Assembly (NCBI GenBank): GCA_963746465.1
Contig: CAVVAY010000005.1
Coordinates: 992,001-1,056,000, forward strand
Source of the DNA: CAVVAY01 sp963746465
GTDB taxonomy: Bacteria; Actinomycetota; Actinomycetes; JACCUZ01
Length of the DNA stretch: 64,000 nucleotides
Direction: 5' to 3'
The position numbers and the translations under genes were made by a program. Below are positions 16,389 to 29,708 of the stretch, in pieces (the first letter of the stretch is position 1; each line of letters opens with the position of its first letter). The notes under the pieces were generated by a model. It did no database searches, was not told where the DNA came from, and worked only from the letters and a program-made list of their open reading frames with translations.

Positions 16389-16873
16389 TCCAGGGCCCGG
16401 CGGGCCTCCGGGTTCAGCACCCCCCACGAGATCAGCTGCTCGGTGAGCTGGCTGGGGGTCTCGTCGTAGATGACGGCGAGCGTGCGCAGGTCGTCCTGGC
16501 GGATCGAGAGCACCCGGCCGTTGTAATCACCCCGCTGCGCCTGGATCGTGGCGGCGTAGCGGGCCAGCGGCCCGGCCTTCTCGGCCGGCACGACCTGCAG
16601 CTTCTCCAGGTCGATGATCAGCCTCGGCGGCGGCTCGGCGGCACCGCTGGGCGCGCCGTCGGGCAGCAGCTCGGAGACCGGCACGGCGTAGAAGTCGGCC
16701 AGCTCGGCCAGCCGCTGCACCGTCACGGCCCGGTCGCCGCGCTCGTACGAGCCCACGACCACCGCCTTCCAGCGTCCCGAGGACTTCTCCTCGACGCCAT
16801 GCAGGGACAATCCCTGCTGGGTCCGGATGGCCCGCAGCCGTCCCCCCAGCGCCCGCGCGTACTCGGTCGCCAT
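16385..16873 (-). CDS. bldD: Developmental repressor BldD, c-di-GMP-responsive
   Basis: 162-aa DNA-binding regulator. Helix-turn-helix near residues 10-65 (LRAIRTQQGLSLHGVEEKS, then YERGDRAVTVQRLAELADFY) and a C-terminal dimer domain with the exact c-di-GMP signature R114-G-D116, eight residues, R125-Q-D-D128, the same numbering as characterised Streptomyces BldD. In Streptomyces four c-di-GMP molecules bridge two C-terminal domains and BldD then represses sporulation genes and itself. Here two GTCAC-N5-GTGAC boxes lie upstream, predicting autoregulation. Faces away from pyrR. Residues 78-85 form a Pro-rich hinge. Confidence 0.96.
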   Translation of the reverse strand: MATEYARALGGRLRAIRTQQGLSLHGVEEKSSGRWKAVVVGSYERGDRAVTVQRLAELADFYAVPVSELLPDGAPSGAAEPPPRLIIDLEKLQVVPAEKAGPLARYAATIQAQRGDYNGRVLSIRQDDLRTLAVIYDETPSQLTEQLISWGVLNPEARRALD

Positions 16874-16890
16874 CGCTCCTACCTTCCTAG

Positions 16891-16905
16891 GTCACCCGTC
16901 GTGAC
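16891..16905. promoter_or_regulatory. BldD-box-like inverted repeat, start-proximal
   Basis: GTCAC-CCGTC-GTGAC. The inner 13-mer matches the BldD consensus TNACNCWGNGTNA at 11 of 13 positions. It lies 18 bases upstream of the bldD start codon. Confidence 0.5.
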
Positions 16906-16964
16906 GGGCGCCAGTTGTCCCCCACCGGTCGACGCACACGCGCCGCGTATGACCGAGTATCGCG

Positions 16965-16979
16965 GTCACTGTGGGTGAC
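16965..16979. promoter_or_regulatory. BldD-box-like inverted repeat over the bldD transcription start
   Basis: GTCAC-TGTGG-GTGAC; 12 of 13 positions match the BldD consensus. It touches the predicted -10 (16978-16983, minus strand) and spans the expected start, an ideal place for autorepression. Confidence 0.6.
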
Positions 16980-17006
16980 GTTACGCAGAGTTACAGATAA
17001 AGTCAG
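16978..17006 (-). promoter_or_regulatory. Predicted bldD promoter
   Basis: On the minus strand: -35 CTGACT (17001-17006), 17-base spacer, -10 TAACGT (16978-16983). It also covers a direct repeat GTTAC-GCAGA-GTTAC (16980-16994). The rest of the 300-base bldD-pyrR gap holds the BldD boxes and the pyrR leader; nothing else was seen. Confidence 0.45.
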
Positions 17007-17141
17007 CCAGTCGGCCCAACGACGACCGGCCGACGAGGTCACGCCGGACCGCGAACAGCGGTGACGCGCCGAGCCGCGAGTGCCAGTGGCCCGCAGCTGC
17101 GCTGCTACCGTGGGCCCCGGTCAACAGACATCCTTTAATGA

Positions 17142-17159
17142 CCCGTCCTGAGAGGCGGG
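17142..17159 (+). promoter_or_regulatory. PyrR-binding RNA hairpin in the pyr operon leader
   Basis: CCCGTC-CTGAGA-GGCGGG: a 6-bp stem whose loop gives UCCUGAGAGG, matching the PyrR-binding loop consensus (UCC-GAGAGG). It ends two bases before the pyrR ribosome site AAGGAGG (17161-17167) with no terminator, so UMP-bound PyrR probably blocks translation, as described for mycobacterial pyrR. A possible -10 TACCGT is at 17106-17111. Confidence 0.75.
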
Positions 17160-17174
17160 GAAGGAGGTCGGCGG

Positions 17175-17798
17175 ATGACGCCTACCCGCAGCACCCCAGC
17201 AGGACCTGCCGCCCCTCCGGGGCCCGCGGTCCGCCGGGTCCTCGAAGCCGCCGACATCGGCCGGGCCCTCACCCGCATCGCCCACGAGGTCCTGGAGCGC
17301 GCCAAAGGCGCCTCCGAGCTCCTGCTGCTGGGCATCCCCTCCCGTGGAGTGCCGCTCGCGCACCGGCTGGCGGCCCGGATCGAGGCCGTCGAGGGCAGGC
17401 CGGTGCCGGTCGGCTCGCTGGACATCACGATGTACCGCGACGACCTGCGGCTGCACCCGGCCCGGGCCCTGGAACGCACCGACCTCCCCCCGGAGGGCAT
17501 CGAGGGCCGCACCGTCGTGCTGGTGGACGACGTGCTCTACTCCGGCCGGACGATCCGGGCCGCGCTGGACGCGCTGGGCGACCTCGGCCGGCCGGCCCGG
17601 GTGCAGCTGGCCGTCCTCGTCGACCGCGGCCACCGCGAGCTGCCGATCCGCGCCGACTACGTCGGCAAGAACCTGCCCACCTCCACCTCCGAGCGGGTCC
17701 ACGTCCTGCTCGAGGAGACCGATGGCGAGGACAGCGTGACCATCGAGACCAGCGCGGGCACCGCCGGAAACCCTGCGAGCGCGGCGGCGTCACGATGA
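17175..17798 (+). CDS. pyrR: Bifunctional pyr operon RNA-binding regulator / uracil phosphoribosyltransferase PyrR
   Basis: 207 aa. Binds its hairpin in pyr mRNA when UMP is high and lowers expression; also has weak UPRTase activity. The PRPP loop VVLVDDVLYSGRTIRAAL near residues 112-129 and SLDITMYRDDL near 80 are diagnostic. A basic N-terminus (AVRRVLEAADIGRALTR) precedes the fold. The Thr/Ala-rich tail after about residue 185 is not conserved. AAGGAGG precedes ATG 17175. First gene of an eight-gene operon; overlaps pyrB. Confidence 0.96.
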   Translation: MTPTRSTPAGPAAPPGPAVRRVLEAADIGRALTRIAHEVLERAKGASELLLLGIPSRGVPLAHRLAARIEAVEGRPVPVGSLDITMYRDDLRLHPARALERTDLPPEGIEGRTVVLVDDVLYSGRTIRAALDALGDLGRPARVQLAVLVDRGHRELPIRADYVGKNLPTSTSERVHVLLEETDGEDSVTIETSAGTAGNPASAAASR

Positions 17799-18753
17799 AC
17801 CGGCACCTGCTCAGCGCCGCCGACCTGACCCACGACGACGCGCTCCTGGTCCTCGACACCGCCGAGGAGCTGGCCCGGCTGGCCGACCGCCCGATCAAGA
17901 AGCTGCCGACCCTGCGCGGCCGCACCGTGGTCAACCTGTTCTTCGAGGACTCGACCCGGACCCGGATCTCCTTCGAGGCGGCCGCGAAGCGGCTGTCCGC
18001 CGACGTCATCAACTTCTCCGCCAAGGGGTCGAGCGTCTCCAAGGGCGAGAGCCTCAAGGACACCGCCCTCACCCTCGAGGCCATGGGGGCGGACGCCGTC
18101 GTGGTCCGCCACCACGCCTCCGGCGCTCCGCACCGGCTCGCTCACAGCGGCTGGATCCGCGGGTCGGTCGTCAACGCCGGCGACGGCACCCACGAGCACC
18201 CGACCCAGGCGCTGCTGGACGCGTTCACCATGCGGCGCCGCCTCAACGGCTTCGAGACGGCCACCGGAACGGACCTGGCGGGCCGCCGGGTGACCGTCGT
18301 CGGCGACGTCCTGCACTCCCGGGTCGCCCGGTCCAACGTGCTGCTGCTGCACACTCTCGGCGCCGAGGTGACGCTCGTCGCGCCGCCGACCCTGCTGCCG
18401 GTGGGCGTCGACTGCTGGCCGTGCGCCACGTCGTACGACCTGGACGGCGAGCTGGCCAAGAGCGACGTCGTGATGATGCTGCGGGTGCAGCGCGAGCGGA
18501 TGGGCGCGGCCTTCTTCCCCAGCGCGCGCGAGTACAGCCGACGCTACGGTCTGGACGGCGCCCGGATGGGACAGCTGCCGGAGCACGCGATCGTCATGCA
18601 CCCCGGCCCGATGAACCGCGGCATGGAGATCGCCGCCGAGGTCGCCGACTCGGCCCGCTCGACGATCGTCGAGCAGGTCACCAACGGGGTCAGCGTCCGG
18701 ATGGCCGTGCTCTACCTGCTGCTGTCCGGAGCCACCGAGGGAGAGGCAGCGCT

Positions 18754-18757
<4 letters not shown>
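17795..18757 (+). CDS. pyrB: Aspartate carbamoyltransferase, catalytic chain
   Basis: 320 aa. Condenses carbamoyl phosphate and aspartate to carbamoyl aspartate. FFEDSTRTRISFE (residues about 44-56) binds carbamoyl phosphate; HEHPTQALLDAFT and the aspartate-binding RVQRER and HPGPMNRG segments are intact. Start ATG 17795 overlaps the pyrR stop; the longer frame from 17138 is a shadow. No pyrI is present, normal for this type. Confidence 0.97.
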
Positions 18758-20039
<1,282 letters not shown>

Positions 20040-20040
<1 letters not shown>

Positions 20041-21151
20041 TGGGGGCACAGCCGGCGCTGCTGGTCCTGGAGGACGGCCGGTCGTTCCGCGGCGAGTCCT
20101 ACGGGGCGACCGGCGAGACGTTCGGCGAGGCGGTCTTCTCCACCGGGATGACGGGATACCAGGAGACGCTGACCGACCCGAGCTACCACCGCCAGGTGGT
20201 GGTGATGACCGCCCCGCACGTCGGCAACACCGGAGTCAACGACGACGACCCCGAGTCCGGCCGGATCTGGGTGAGTGGGTACGTCGTTCGCGAGCCGAGC
20301 CGTCGTCCCTCGTCCTGGCGGTCGAAACGCACCCTCGGGGACGAGCTCGCCGCGCAGGGCGTGGTCGGCATCTCCGGCATCGACACCCGGGCACTGACCC
20401 GGCACCTGCGCGAGCGCGGGGCGATGCGGGTAGGCATCACCTCGACGGACACCGACGCCGCCTCCTTCCTGGACCGGGTAAAGGCCGCGCCGGCGATGAC
20501 GGGCGCCGACCTGACCGGCGAGGTCACCACGGCCACGCCGTACGTCGTGGCGGCCACCGGCGAGAAGCGGTTCACCGTGGCGGCCCTGGACCTCGGCATC
20601 AAGGCGATGACCCCGCGGCGGATGGCCGAGCGCGGCATCGAGACGCACGTCCTGCCCGCGACCTCCACCGTCGAGCAGGTGCTCGCGACCGGCGCCGACG
20701 GGGTCTTCCTCTCCAACGGGCCGGGCGACCCGGCCACCGCCGACCGCGCGGTCGTGCTCACCGCCGACCTGCTCGGTCGCGGGGTGCCGGTCTTCGGCAT
20801 CTGCTTCGGCAACCAGGTCCTCGGCCGCGCGCTGGGCCTGGGCACGTACAAGCTGCGCTACGGCCACCGCGGCATCAACCAGCCGGTGCAGGACCGCCTG
20901 ACCGGCAAGGTCGAGGTGACGGCGCACAACCACGGCTTCGCGGTCGAGGCGCCCCGAGAGGGGACCTTCGACACCCCGTTCGGCGCCGCCGAGGTCAGCC
21001 ACGTCTGCCTCAACGACGACGTCGTCGAGGGGCTTCGCTGCCACGACGTGCCGGCGTTCTCGGTGCAGTACCACCCGGAAGCGGCGGCCGGCCCGCACGA
21101 CGCGGCGTACCTCTTCGACAGGTTTGCCACCCTTCTCGAGGGGGTCCGCTA

Positions 21152-21152
<1 letters not shown>
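20040..21152 (+). CDS. carA: Carbamoyl-phosphate synthase small (glutaminase) subunit
   Basis: 370 aa. Hydrolyses glutamine and passes ammonia to CarB. N-terminal CPSase domain (FRGESYGATGETFGEAVFSTGMTGYQETLTDPSY), C-terminal class I amidotransferase with nucleophile Cys in FGICFGNQVLG and His/Glu in YHPEAAAGPHD. The motif CFGNQ in place of CLGHQ is usual in this phylum. Serves both pyrimidine and arginine synthesis. Confidence 0.97.
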
Positions 21153-24468
<3,316 letters not shown>

Positions 24469-24472
<4 letters not shown>

Positions 24473-25335
24473 GCGAAGGACCGCTGCAGGTGGCCGGACA
24501 GATCCTCTCCACCAGGAGGGTGGGCTCCTACCACCACCTGACCCTGGTGGCCCCGGGGATGGCCGAGCGGACCCGCCCCGGCCAGTTCGTCGCGTTGGCC
24601 ACCGGCGGCGTCGACTCCGGACTGTCCCTGCGGCGGGCTTTCTCGGTCTACAAGGTCAGCAGCCGCGGGGTGTACGGCGGCACGGTCGAGGTCGTGCTCG
24701 CCGTGCACGGCGCCGGGACCGCCTGGCTCGCGGCGCAGCACCCGCACACCCCGGTCGACGTCGTCGGCCCCCTGGGCCGGCCGTTCAGCCTGCCGCGGGA
24801 CGCCGTCAGCGCGACCCTGGTCGGCGGCGGCTACGGGAGCGCGCCGCTGTTCGGGCTCGCCGACGCCCTGCGCGGCCGCGGCTGCCGGGTCGACTTCGTG
24901 CTCGGTGCCGCCAGCGAGGACCGGCTGTTCGGGGTGCTCGACGCCAAGCGGATGGCCTCGACCGTGGCGGTCACCACCGACGACGGCTCGGCCGGGCTCG
25001 CCGGCCGGGTCACCGACGCGCTGCCCGGGATCATGGCGGCCGCGCGCACCGACGTGGTCTACGCCTGCGGTCCGATGGCGATGCTGCGTGCCGTCACCGC
25101 CGTGGCCGCCGAACGTGGCGTGGTGGCCCAGTGCGCCGTCGAGGAGTCGATGGCCTGCGGCATCGGTGTGTGCATGACCTGCGTGCTGCCCGTCGTCGGG
25201 GACGACGGTCGGACCCGGATGGTGCGCTCCTGCGTGGACGGCCCGGTCTTCCCGGGTGACCGGGTCCGGTGGGACGACGTGGGCACGGTGCCTGCCGACG
25301 CGGTCGGCGCGCCGGCCTCAGGAGGTCATGGATGA
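24469..25335 (+). CDS. pyrK: Dihydroorotate dehydrogenase electron-transfer subunit PyrK
   Basis: 288 aa. FAD and [2Fe-2S] subunit passing electrons from PyrD to NAD+. FAD motif RRAFSVYKV (residues about 54-62), NAD-binding GGGYGSAPL, and cluster ligands in ACGIGVCMTC (C-x4-C-x2-C) plus RSCVDGP. Its presence means PyrD is the soluble class 1B heterotetramer, so pyrimidine synthesis is coupled to NAD+ rather than quinone. Overlaps carB and pyrD. Confidence 0.95.
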
Positions 25336-26303
25336 GCTTTCACGTCCGCACCGTCGAGGCGCCGCGCCGTGCCGCCCCGGTGCTCGACATGACCGCGCGG
25401 CTCGGCGACCTGGTGCTGCCCAACCCGGTGCTGACCGCGTCCGGCTGCGCCGCCGCCGGCCGCGAGCTCGGGCAGTTCTTCGACGTCGCCGAGCTCGGTG
25501 CCGTGGTCACGAAGTCGATCATGCTGGACGCCCGGTCCGGGCGTGCCACACCGCGGATGTCCGAGACAGCCAGCGGCATGCTCAACTCGATCGGTCTGCA
25601 GGGCCCGGGCATCGACGCGTTCCTCACCCACGACCTTCCGTGGCTGCACGAGCGTGGTGCGCGCGCCGTCGTGTCGATCGCGGGCGGCACGGTCGAGGAG
25701 TACGCCGAGCTGGCCCGGCGGCTGCGTGGGGCGCCCGGCCTGGTCGCCGTCGAGGTGAACATCTCCTGCCCCAACGTCGCCGACCGGGGCCTGGTCTTCG
25801 CCTGCGACCCCGACGCCGCGGCGGCGGTCGTGGGCGCGGTGCGCCGGCACACCGCGCCGTCGGTCCCGGTGCTCGCGAAGCTGTCGCCAGACGTCACCGA
25901 CATCGTCACCATCGCCCGGTCGTGCGTCGACGCCGGCGCCGACGGGCTGTCGATGATCAACACGCTGCTCGGCATGGCCCTCGACCTCGACACCATGCGC
26001 CCGGTGCTGGCCGGGGTCACCGGCGGACTCTCCGGCCGCGCGATCAAGCCGGTCGCGGTGCGCTGCATCTGGCAGGTGCACGCCGCGCTGCCGGACGTGC
26101 CGATCCTGGGCATGGGCGGGGTCGCCTCCGGCCGGGACGCGTTCGAGCTCGTCCTCGCCGGTGCCAGCGCGGTGTCGGTGGGAACCGCGATCTTCTCCGA
26201 CCCGTCGGCTCCCGTCCGGGTGCTGGCCGAGCTGGTCGACGTGCTTGCCGAGCGCGGGTTCAGCACGCTGGCCGACGCCGTCGGCCTCGCGCACCGCAGA
26301 TGA
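25332..26303 (+). CDS. pyrD: Dihydroorotate dehydrogenase, class 1B catalytic subunit
   Basis: 323-aa FMN TIM barrel oxidising dihydroorotate to orotate. The catalytic base is Cys in VNISCPNV (class 1; class 2 would have Ser). FMN contacts include NPVLTASGC, KLSPDVTD and GMGGVASGRDAFEL. AGGAGG lies six bases before ATG 25332. Works with the adjacent PyrK. Confidence 0.96.
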   Translation: MSFHVRTVEAPRRAAPVLDMTARLGDLVLPNPVLTASGCAAAGRELGQFFDVAELGAVVTKSIMLDARSGRATPRMSETASGMLNSIGLQGPGIDAFLTHDLPWLHERGARAVVSIAGGTVEEYAELARRLRGAPGLVAVEVNISCPNVADRGLVFACDPDAAAAVVGAVRRHTAPSVPVLAKLSPDVTDIVTIARSCVDAGADGLSMINTLLGMALDLDTMRPVLAGVTGGLSGRAIKPVAVRCIWQVHAALPDVPILGMGGVASGRDAFELVLAGASAVSVGTAIFSDPSAPVRVLAELVDVLAERGFSTLADAVGLAHRR

Positions 26304-26313
26304 TGGGAGACCC

Positions 26314-27009
26314 GTGACAGACCGCCCCCTCGCCCCGCTCGTTGTCGCCCTCGACACCGCCGACCTGGAGACCGCGGTCGGCTGGGCCGCGGCGGCCGGC
26401 CCGCACGTGAGCACCGTCAAGGTGGGTCTCGAGCTGTTCCTGCGGCACGGGCAGGACGCGGTGCTCAAGACCCGCGAGGCCAGCGGCGGGAGGGATGTGT
26501 TCCTCGACCTCAAGCTGCACGACATCCCGAACACCGTCGCGGGGGCGGCGCGCTCGGTGGCCGAGCTGGCGCCGACGTACCTCACGGTGCATGCCAGCGG
26601 AGGTCCGGAGATGGTCCGGGCCGCTGTCGACGCGCTGCCCGCCACCCAGGTCGTCGGGGTTACCGTCCTCACGTCGTTGACCGCGGAACAGCTGTCGGCC
26701 GTGGGCTTCGCGGGCTCGCCGCGGGACGCGGTGCTGCGACTCGCTGCGTTGGCCGTCGAGGGTGGCGCACGCGCACTGGTGTGCTCGCCGCTCGAGGTCG
26801 CCGACGTACGTCGCGAGGTCGGACCCGACGTACGGCTGATCACCCCGGGTGTGCGGCCGTCCGGCGGTGCGTCAGGCGACCAGGCCCGAGTGGCGACACC
26901 GCAGCAAGCGTTGGCCGACGGCGCCGACCTGCTCGTCGTCGGACGCCCCATCACCGGTGCGCCCGATGTCGCGGCGGCTGCACGCGACCTCGCGGACTCG
27001 TTGCGCTGA
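26314..27009 (+). CDS. pyrF: Orotidine 5'-phosphate decarboxylase
   Basis: 231 aa. Last step to UMP. Active-site DLKLHDIPNT (D-x-K-x-x-D, residues about 65-74) and PGVRPSGGASGDQ phosphate-binding loop are intact. GTG 26314 has GGGAG upstream; the longer in-frame start at 26161 is inside pyrD. Ends the pyr operon; no strong terminator was seen before mihF. Confidence 0.96.
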   Translation: MTDRPLAPLVVALDTADLETAVGWAAAAGPHVSTVKVGLELFLRHGQDAVLKTREASGGRDVFLDLKLHDIPNTVAGAARSVAELAPTYLTVHASGGPEMVRAAVDALPATQVVGVTVLTSLTAEQLSAVGFAGSPRDAVLRLAALAVEGGARALVCSPLEVADVRREVGPDVRLITPGVRPSGGASGDQARVATPQQALADGADLLVVGRPITGAPDVAAAARDLADSLR

Positions 27010-27066
27010 ACGGCCGTCACACCCTAGGACGTTCGGTCGAATCTCGCACCGGGAGCCCGACCTGCA

Positions 27067-27096
27067 TTGCTTGCAAGGCCTCGCAGTCGCTAGGTT
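27067..27096 (+). promoter_or_regulatory. Predicted mihF promoter
   Basis: TTGCTT (27067-27072), 18-base spacer, TAGGTT (27091-27096). The 133-base gap before mihF has no gene. Confidence 0.45.
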
Positions 27097-27142
27097 CCTC
27101 AACGTTCTCGCTCCGTTGCTCCGACGCCCGAGGTGACCTCTA

Positions 27143-27472
27143 GTGGCACTGCCCCCGTTGACCCCCGAGCAGAGGGCGGCGGCCCTCGAGAAGGCCGCCA
27201 TCGCGAGGCGGGAGCGGGCCGCCGTGAAGAACCGGCTCAAGCACTCCGGTGCCTCGCTGATCGAGGTGCTCAAGGAGGGCAGCCGGGAAGGCGGCAACGA
27301 CATCGTCGGGAAGATGAAGGTCTCCTCGGTGCTCGAGTCGCTGCCCGGTGTCGGCAAGGTCCGCGCCCGCAAGATCATGGAGGAGATCGGCATCTCCGAG
27401 AGCCGGCGGGTGCGCGGTCTCGGTGCGCAGCAGATGGCGTCCCTCGAGCGGGAGTTCGGCGGCACAGCCTGA
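27143..27472 (+). CDS. mihF: Actinobacterial integration host factor mIHF
   Basis: 109-aa nucleoid-associated protein unrelated to IHF of Proteobacteria. A long basic N-terminal helix (PPLTPEQRAAALEKAAIARRERA) is followed by a helix-two-turn-helix segment (LESLPGVGKVRARKIMEEIGI) that binds DNA backbone and bends it. Present in nearly all actinobacteria and required for some phage integrases. GTG 27143 starts after a promoter-like region. Its stop overlaps the proposed gmk start. Confidence 0.93.
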   Translation: MALPPLTPEQRAAALEKAAIARRERAAVKNRLKHSGASLIEVLKEGSREGGNDIVGKMKVSSVLESLPGVGKVRARKIMEEIGISESRRVRGLGAQQMASLEREFGGTA

Positions 27473-28071
27473 GCACCGCAGACCCGGCGACCCGTCTCGT
27501 CGTGCTCTCCGGGCCGTCCGGGGTCGGCAAGAGCACCGTGGTCAAGGCGCTGCGCGCCGAGCATCCCGAGGTGTGGCTGTCGGTGTCGGCCACCACCCGG
27601 TTCCCCCGCCCGGGGGAGGTCGACGGCGTGCACTACCGGTTCGTCACCCGGGAGCGGTTCCAGGGTCTGGTCGACGAGGGTGGTCTGCTCGAGTGGGCGG
27701 AGTTCGCCGGCAACCTCTACGGCACGCCGCGGCAGCCGGTGCTGGACCACCTCGCCGAGAGCCGGCCGGTCATCCTGGAGATCGACCTGCAGGGCGCCCG
27801 GCAGGTGCGCCAGGCGATGCCCGCCGCCACCCTGGTCTTCCTGGCGCCACCGTCCTGGGACGAGCTGGTCCGCCGGTTGACCGGCCGCGGCACCGAGCCG
27901 GCCGAGGTGATCGAGCGGCGGCTGGCGGTGGCCCGAGCCGAGCTCGCCGCCGAGCCCGAGTTCGACGTGACGCTGGTCAACACGAGCGTCCCGGACGTGG
28001 TCGCCCAACTGGTAGCCTTGGCAGTTGCGCCCGGGGCCGACGCTGACCGTCGGTCCGAAAGCGCCTCCTGA
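27469..28071 (+). CDS. gmk: Guanylate kinase, probable CTG start
   Basis: About 200 aa. Phosphorylates GMP to GDP. P-loop LSGPSGVGKST, GMP-binding TTRFPRPGEVDGVHYRFV and the lid EIDLQGARQVR are intact. The problem is the start: no ATG, GTG or TTG lies between the mihF stop and the first strand. CTG 27469 overlaps the mihF TGA exactly as ATGA overlaps do elsewhere and gives a normal N-terminus (STADPATRLVVLSGPSG). GTG 27502 is the alternative but would remove most of strand 1. Confidence 0.88.
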   Translation: MSTADPATRLVVLSGPSGVGKSTVVKALRAEHPEVWLSVSATTRFPRPGEVDGVHYRFVTRERFQGLVDEGGLLEWAEFAGNLYGTPRQPVLDHLAESRPVILEIDLQGARQVRQAMPAATLVFLAPPSWDELVRRLTGRGTEPAEVIERRLAVARAELAAEPEFDVTLVNTSVPDVVAQLVALAVAPGADADRRSESAS

Positions 28072-28092
28072 CGCTCAACCGGAAGGTCACCC

Positions 28093-28359
28093 GTGTCCGG
28101 CATCGCCGCCGCGCCTGAGGGCATCACCAACCCCCCGATCGACGAGCTCCTCGCCATCGCCGACTCCAAGTACAGCCTGGTCATCTACGCCGCGAAGCGC
28201 GCCCGCCAGATCAACGCCTACTACTCCCAGCTCGGTGAGGGCCTGCTCGAGTACGTCGGCCCGCTCGTCGAGACCCACGTGCACGAGAAGCCGCTGTCGA
28301 TCGCCATGCGCGAGATCAACTCCGGCATGCTGACCGCCGAGAAGGTCGACCAGGCCTGA
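28093..28359 (+). CDS. rpoZ: DNA-directed RNA polymerase omega subunit
   Basis: 88 aa. Latches beta' during polymerase assembly. PPIDELLAIADSKYSLVIYAAKRARQINAYY is the conserved core. GGAAGG precedes GTG 28093. A possible -10 TAGCCT lies at 28013, inside the gmk end. The gmk-rpoZ-coaBC-metK-priA order is standard. Confidence 0.96.
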   Translation: MSGIAAAPEGITNPPIDELLAIADSKYSLVIYAAKRARQINAYYSQLGEGLLEYVGPLVETHVHEKPLSIAMREINSGMLTAEKVDQA

Positions 28360-28395
28360 CCCGGCCCGGGCCAAGTTGATCGGACGTGACCAGCT

Positions 28396-29646
28396 GTGAC
28401 CCCTGATGCCGCCCGCCCCCGTGTGGTGCTCGGGGTGGCGGGTGGCATCGCGGCCTACAAGGCCGCCGAGCTGCTCCGGCTGCTGACCGAGAGCGGTCAC
28501 GAGGTGCGGGTCGTGCCGACCCGGGCAGCCCTGGAGTTCGTCGGCGCCGCCACCTGGGCGGCGCTGTCCGGCCAGCCGGTCACCACGGACGTCTGGGACG
28601 ACGTGCACGAGGTGCCGCACGTGCGGATCGGTCAGCAGGCCGACCTCGTCGTGGTCGCCCCGGCCACCGCCGACCTGCTGGCGCGGGCCGCCGCAGGGCT
28701 GGCCGACGATCTGCTCACCAGCACGCTGCTCACCGCGCGCTGCCCGGTCCTGATGGCGCCGGCGATGCACACCGAGATGTGGCAGCACCCTGCCACGGTG
28801 GCCAACGTCGAGACGCTACGCGGCCGCGGGGTTCAGGTCCTCGAGCCGGCCAGCGGCCGGCTGACCGGCGCCGACACCGGCCCGGGCCGGCTGCCCGAGC
28901 CGGCCGAGATCTTCGCCGCGGCCCGCCGGGCCCTGGCCGGCCGCAGCGCCACCCGCGACCTGGCCGGCCGGCACGTCGTCATCTCGGCCGGCGGCACCCG
29001 CGAGCACCTCGACCCGGTGCGGTTCCTCGGCAACCGGTCTTCCGGCCGGCAGGGCTGGGCGTTGGCCAGCACCGCGCTGGCCCGCGGTGCCGAGGTCACC
29101 CTGGTGGCGGCCAACGTGTCGCTGCCGGAGCCGGCGGGGGCGAAGGTCGTCCCCGTGGTGTCGGCGGAGGAGCTGCGGGACGCGGTGCTGTCGGCCGCGG
29201 CCAGCGCGGACGCGGTCGTGATGGCCGCTGCAGTCGCCGACTTCCGGCCCCGCGACACCCGCGACACCAAGATCAAGAAGGGTCCGGACGAGCCTGCCGC
29301 GGTCGCCCTCGTCCGGACCGCCGACGTGCTCGCCGAGGTCGCCCGGGCCCCGCGGGCCCGGGCCGGGCAGGTCGTCGTCGGGTTCGCCGCCGAGACCGGC
29401 GACGACCAGGGCGACGCCCTGACCCATGGCCGGGCCAAGCTCGCGACCAAGGGCGCCGACCTGCTGGTCGTCAACGAGGTCGGCGGGCACGGGCACCCGA
29501 CCGGGTTCGAGGGCGGGGACAACGCCGCCGTCGTGCTCGGCGCCGACGGCAGCGAGACCGTGGTGCCGCTCGGCCCCAAGGAGTCGCTCGCCGACGCCGT
29601 CTGGGACCTCGTCCGCGACCGCTGGCCCGCAGCACCCGACCGTTAG
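28396..29646 (+). CDS. coaBC: Bifunctional phosphopantothenoylcysteine decarboxylase / phosphopantothenate-cysteine ligase
   Basis: 416 aa. N-terminal FMN-dependent CoaC domain (VVLGVAGGIAAYKAAELLR, VVAPATADLLAR, MAPAMHTEMW) and C-terminal CoaB domain (VISAGGTREHLDPVRFLGN, SSGRQGWALA, AAAVADFRP, and KIKKG with the ligase lysine). Together they turn phosphopantothenate and cysteine into phosphopantetheine for CoA. GTG 28396 has only a weak ribosome site. Its stop lies inside the -10 box of metK. Confidence 0.96.
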   Translation: MTPDAARPRVVLGVAGGIAAYKAAELLRLLTESGHEVRVVPTRAALEFVGAATWAALSGQPVTTDVWDDVHEVPHVRIGQQADLVVVAPATADLLARAAAGLADDLLTSTLLTARCPVLMAPAMHTEMWQHPATVANVETLRGRGVQVLEPASGRLTGADTGPGRLPEPAEIFAAARRALAGRSATRDLAGRHVVISAGGTREHLDPVRFLGNRSSGRQGWALASTALARGAEVTLVAANVSLPEPAGAKVVPVVSAEELRDAVLSAAASADAVVMAAAVADFRPRDTRDTKIKKGPDEPAAVALVRTADVLAEVARAPRARAGQVVVGFAAETGDDQGDALTHGRAKLATKGADLLVVNEVGGHGHPTGFEGGDNAAVVLGADGSETVVPLGPKESLADAVWDLVRDRWPAAPDR

Positions 29647-29649
29647 ACT
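29644..29649 (+). promoter_or_regulatory. Possible -10 box of metK
   Basis: TAGACT overlapping the coaBC stop codon; it would give a leader of about 55 bases before metK. I saw no SAM-riboswitch features in that leader. Confidence 0.35.
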
Positions 29650-29708
29650 CGGCGGCCGGCCCCCGCCGTCCGCACCGACCGACGCCGCCTCACCCCGCTA
29701 GGAGCCCT

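Noticed and set aside
29650..29708. SAM riboswitch before metK
   Set aside because: The leader is about 55 bases, too short, and lacks SAM-I or SAM-II core sequences.
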